Below the pieces are notes generated by a model that searched no databases, had not been told where the DNA came from, and saw nothing but the letters and a program-made list of their open reading frames with translations. Below, piece after piece: positions 13,521 to 15,795 of a stretch of DNA of 15,795 nucleotides; the first letter of the stretch is position 1; every line of letters begins with the position of its first letter. Source of the DNA: BOG-908 sp964250925 (GTDB taxonomy: Bacteria > Pseudomonadota > Alphaproteobacteria > Acetobacterales > Acetobacteraceae); the NCBI GenBank assembly GCA_964250925.1, contig CAXUHU010000080.1, positions 1-15,795 on the forward strand, written 5' to 3'. The position numbers were made by a program, and so were the translations under genes.

Positions 13521-15795
13521 GCGTGCGCCGGGCCTTCGGCGGCACTGCGCGGGCCGAACCTGAGCGCGATCCGGTCGAACAACAGGTAGATCACGGGCGT
13601 GGTGAACAGGGTGAGCACCTGGCTGACGATCAGCCCGCCGAAGATCGCCAGCCCCAGCGGCCGGCGCAGCTCCGACCCGGTTCCGGAGCCCAGCATGAGC
13701 GGCAGGGCGGAGAACAGCGCGGCGAAGGTTGTCATCAGGATCGGCCGCAGGCGCAGCATGCTGGCGCGGTGGATGGCTTCGCGCGGGGCCAGCCCATCCT
13801 CGCGCTCGGCCACCAGCGCGAAATCGACGATCATGATCGCGTTCTTCTTCACGATGCCGATCAGCAGGACGATGCCGATGATGCCGATGATGTCGAGGTC
13901 CGATCCCACCGCCATCAGCGCCAGGAGCGCGCCGATGCCGGCCGACGGCAAGGTGGACAGGATGGTGATCGGATGGGCAAAGCTTTCGTACAGCACGCCC
14001 AGCACGATGTACATCGCGGCGATGGCGGCCAGGACGAGGTACAGCTCGTTGCCGAGCGCGCTTTCGAAAGCGGCAGCAGCCCCTTGGAAAGCGGTCAGAA
14101 AACTGTCCGGCAGGTGCAGGTCGTGCTCGGCACGCCGGATGGCATCCACGGCCGCACCCAGCGACGCGCCCTTGGCGAGGTTGAAGCTGATGGTAGTGGA
14201 CGGAAACTGCCCGAGATGGCTGACCACGAGGGGCGCCGCGCGCGTGGTCACGTGGACAAAGGCGCTGAGGGGCACCTGGCCGTTGGCCGCGGTCGATGAC
14301 GGCAGGTACAGCGCGTTCAGGTTGGCCAGCGAGCGCTGCACGGCCGGCTCGGATTCCAGGATGATGCGATACTGGTTGGATTGCGTGAAGATCGTCGAGA
14401 CGATGCGCTGGCCGAACGCGTCGTACAGCGCGTTGTCGACGGTGGCCGGCGTGATACCGAAACGCGCGGCCGTCGCACGGTCGATGGTGATGTCGGCGGC
14501 CAGGCCGTTCGTCTGCAGGTCGCTCGCGATGTCGGTGATCGACGGAATGGCACGCAGCCTGTCCAGTAGTTTTGGCATCCACACCGCGAAAGCTGAGAGG
14601 TCGGCATTCTCCAGCACGAACTGGTACTGCGTCGCACTGACCGTGGTGTCGATCGACAGGTCCTGCACGGGCTGCATGTAGAGCGCGATGCCCGCGACGC
14701 TCGAGACCTCCTGCTGCAGTCGGCGGATGACGGCGCTGGAGCTGTCCGCGCGCTGGTCGCGCGGCTTCAGGTTGATCAGGAAACGCCCGGCGTTCAGCGT
14801 CGTGTTGGTGCCGTCGATGCCGATGAACGAGGACAGGCTAACCACGTCCGGATCGCGCAGGATTACCTCGGCCAACGCCTGCTGCCCGCGCGACACCGCG
14901 GCGTAGGAGGCCGAGGGCGCTGCCGCGCTGATGCCCTGGATCAGCCCGGTATCCTGCACCGGGAAGAAGCCCTTCGGGATCACCACGTACAAGAACGCCG
15001 TTAGTGCCACGGTCACGCTGGCCACCAGCAGCGTCATCACCTGGCGGTCAAGCACCCAGTCCAGCGCGGCACCGTAGCGCTCGATCACCCGTTCGGTGGC
15101 GTGCTCCGCCCAGCGGGCGAAACGGCTTTGCTCCTCGGGCGCCTGGTGGCTCAGCAGGCGCGCGCACAGCATCGGCACCAGGGTCAGCGACACCACGGCG
15201 GAGATCACGATGGTGACCGCGAGCGTGATGGCGAATTCGTGGAACAGGCGGCCCACCACGTCGCCCATGAACAGCAGCGGGATCAACACCGCGAGCAGCG
15301 AGACGGTCAGCGAGATGATCGTAAAGCCGATCTGCTGGCTGCCTTTCAATGCGGCTTGTAGTGGTTGCTCGCCCATCTCGATGTAGCGGTCGATGTTCTC
15401 GATCATCACGATCGCATCGTCGACGACGAAGCCGGTCGCGATCGTCAGCGCCATTAGCGACAGGTTGTCGAGCGAGAAACCCCAGAGGTACATCGCCGCC
15501 AGCGTGCCCACCAGCGAGAGCGGGACGGACAGGCTGGGGATCAGCGTCGCCGGCAACCGGCGCAGGAACACGAAGATCACCAGCACGACCAGGCCGATGG
15601 CCAAGGCGAGCTCGAACTCCACGTCGGCGACCGACGCGCGGATCGTGGTGGTGCGGTCGGTCAGCTTGGTCACCTGCAACGCCGCCGGCAGCGACGCTTG
15701 CAGCCTGGGCAGCAGGGCGGCAATTCGGTTGACCACGGCGATGACGTTGGCGCCGGGCTGGCGCTGCACGTTCAGGATCACCGCCGGCGTGCGGT
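13517..15795 (-). CDS. RND efflux pump subunit, MdtB/MuxB-like (5' end beyond window)
   Basis: The visible 758 residues are the C-terminal three quarters of an RND pump; the frame runs off the right edge with RTPAVILNVQRQPGANVI, a segment that normally lies about 270-280 residues into the protein. The membrane block has TGFVVDDAIVMIENI with the proton-relay aspartates, the second periplasmic domain follows, and GIVKKNAIMIVDFALVAERE holds the relay lysine. It is a close paralogue of the downstream pump and should form mixed trimers with it, as MdtB does with MdtC. The periplasmic turn that is greatly extended in the paralogue is short here. Its stop codon overlaps the next gene's GTG by 4 bases. 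An adaptor (MdtA/MuxA-like) gene is expected just upstream, outside the window. An internal GTG at 15781 is not the start. Confidence 0.93.
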   Translation of the reverse strand, partial: RTPAVILNVQRQPGANVIAVVNRIAALLPRLQASLPAALQVTKLTDRTTTIRASVADVEFELALAIGLVVLVIFVFLRRLPATLIPSLSVPLSLVGTLAAMYLWGFSLDNLSLMALTIATGFVVDDAIVMIENIDRYIEMGEQPLQAALKGSQQIGFTIISLTVSLLAVLIPLLFMGDVVGRLFHEFAITLAVTIVISAVVSLTLVPMLCARLLSHQAPEEQSRFARWAEHATERVIERYGAALDWVLDRQVMTLLVASVTVALTAFLYVVIPKGFFPVQDTGLIQGISAAAPSASYAAVSRGQQALAEVILRDPDVVSLSSFIGIDGTNTTLNAGRFLINLKPRDQRADSSSAVIRRLQQEVSSVAGIALYMQPVQDLSIDTTVSATQYQFVLENADLSAFAVWMPKLLDRLRAIPSITDIASDLQTNGLAADITIDRATAARFGITPATVDNALYDAFGQRIVSTIFTQSNQYRIILESEPAVQRSLANLNALYLPSSTAANGQVPLSAFVHVTTRAAPLVVSHLGQFPSTTISFNLAKGASLGAAVDAIRRAEHDLHLPDSFLTAFQGAAAAFESALGNELYLVLAAIAAMYIVLGVLYESFAHPITILSTLPSAGIGALLALMAVGSDLDIIGIIGIVLLIGIVKKNAIMIVDFALVAEREDGLAPREAIHRASMLRLRPILMTTFAALFSALPLMLGSGTGSELRRPLGLAIFGGLIVSQVLTLFTTPVIYLLFDRIALRFGPRSAAEGPAHA

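Noticed and set aside
8662..13545. A single minus-strand open frame of about 1,627 codons spanning the channel gene and most of the MuxC-like pump region
   Set aside because: Only the last 524 codons encode a recognisable protein. The rest is the alternative frame of the pump gene, rich in Arg/Ala/Gly/His with no domain, and stays open because of the high GC content.
13521..14582. An N-terminal extension of the MuxC-like pump into the preceding gene
   Set aside because: It is an alternative frame of the MuxB-like gene; the GTG at 13520 with a GTGA overlap gives the normal family N-terminus.
1..15795. CRISPR arrays, tRNA or rRNA genes
   Set aside because: No regularly spaced direct repeats and no recognisable tRNA or rRNA sequence were seen on reading both strands.

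Overview
The window looks like a draft-genome scaffold segment from a high-GC alphaproteobacterium, most likely an acetic acid bacterium (Acetobacteraceae). That placement is inferred from the gene set and order (rpmH-rnpA-yidD-yidC-yihA), the GC-rich codon use and a palindromic intergenic element of a kind I associate with that family. It was not tested by a search.

Layout. (1) 58-2118: a TetR-type repressor gene diverges from a two-gene unit encoding a small four-helix membrane protein (DUF5367-like) and a zinc-lacking MDR alcohol dehydrogenase/quinone reductase. A long imperfect dyad lies in the 64-bp gap between the divergent genes. (2) 2204-4265: rodA, the SEDS peptidoglycan polymerase of the elongasome, is followed on the same strand by a DUF3293 gene and a divergent chorismate lyase-like (UbiC-like) gene. 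(3) 4241-4597, minus strand: a short membrane-anchored protein with a histidine-kinase-like H-box but no ATPase domain. (4) 4675-8028: the membrane-insertion cluster rpmH-rnpA-yidD-yidC, started by a clear sigma-70-type promoter, then the ribosome-assembly GTPase gene yihA. (5) 8035-8554: the left part of an IS630-type insertion sequence whose transposase carries two compensating single-base indels, followed by a 100-N gap (8555-8654). (6) 8662-15795, minus strand: a tripartite RND efflux operon with two paralogous RND pump genes (MdtB/MuxB-like and MdtC/MuxC-like) and a NodT-type outer-membrane lipoprotein, joined by 4-base GTGA stop/start overlaps. The adaptor gene and the 5' end of the first pump gene lie beyond the right edge.

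How the genes work together. rpmH to yidC supply a ribosomal protein, the tRNA-processing RNase P protein and the Sec-linked insertase; yihA adds 50S assembly. The efflux operon would assemble a heteromultimeric inner-membrane pump with its own outer-membrane channel, as in MdtABC of E. coli or MuxABC-OpmB of Pseudomonas. The tetR module looks like a self-contained, ligand-inducible oxidoreductase unit.

I see no convincing wholly new multi-gene system. The points most worth a second look are the kinase-like DHp-only protein, the long divergent operator, low-complexity inserts in both the MuxC-like pump and its outer-membrane partner, a 7-bp tandem repeat at the start of the outer-membrane gene, and the IS/gap junction where argB would be expected.
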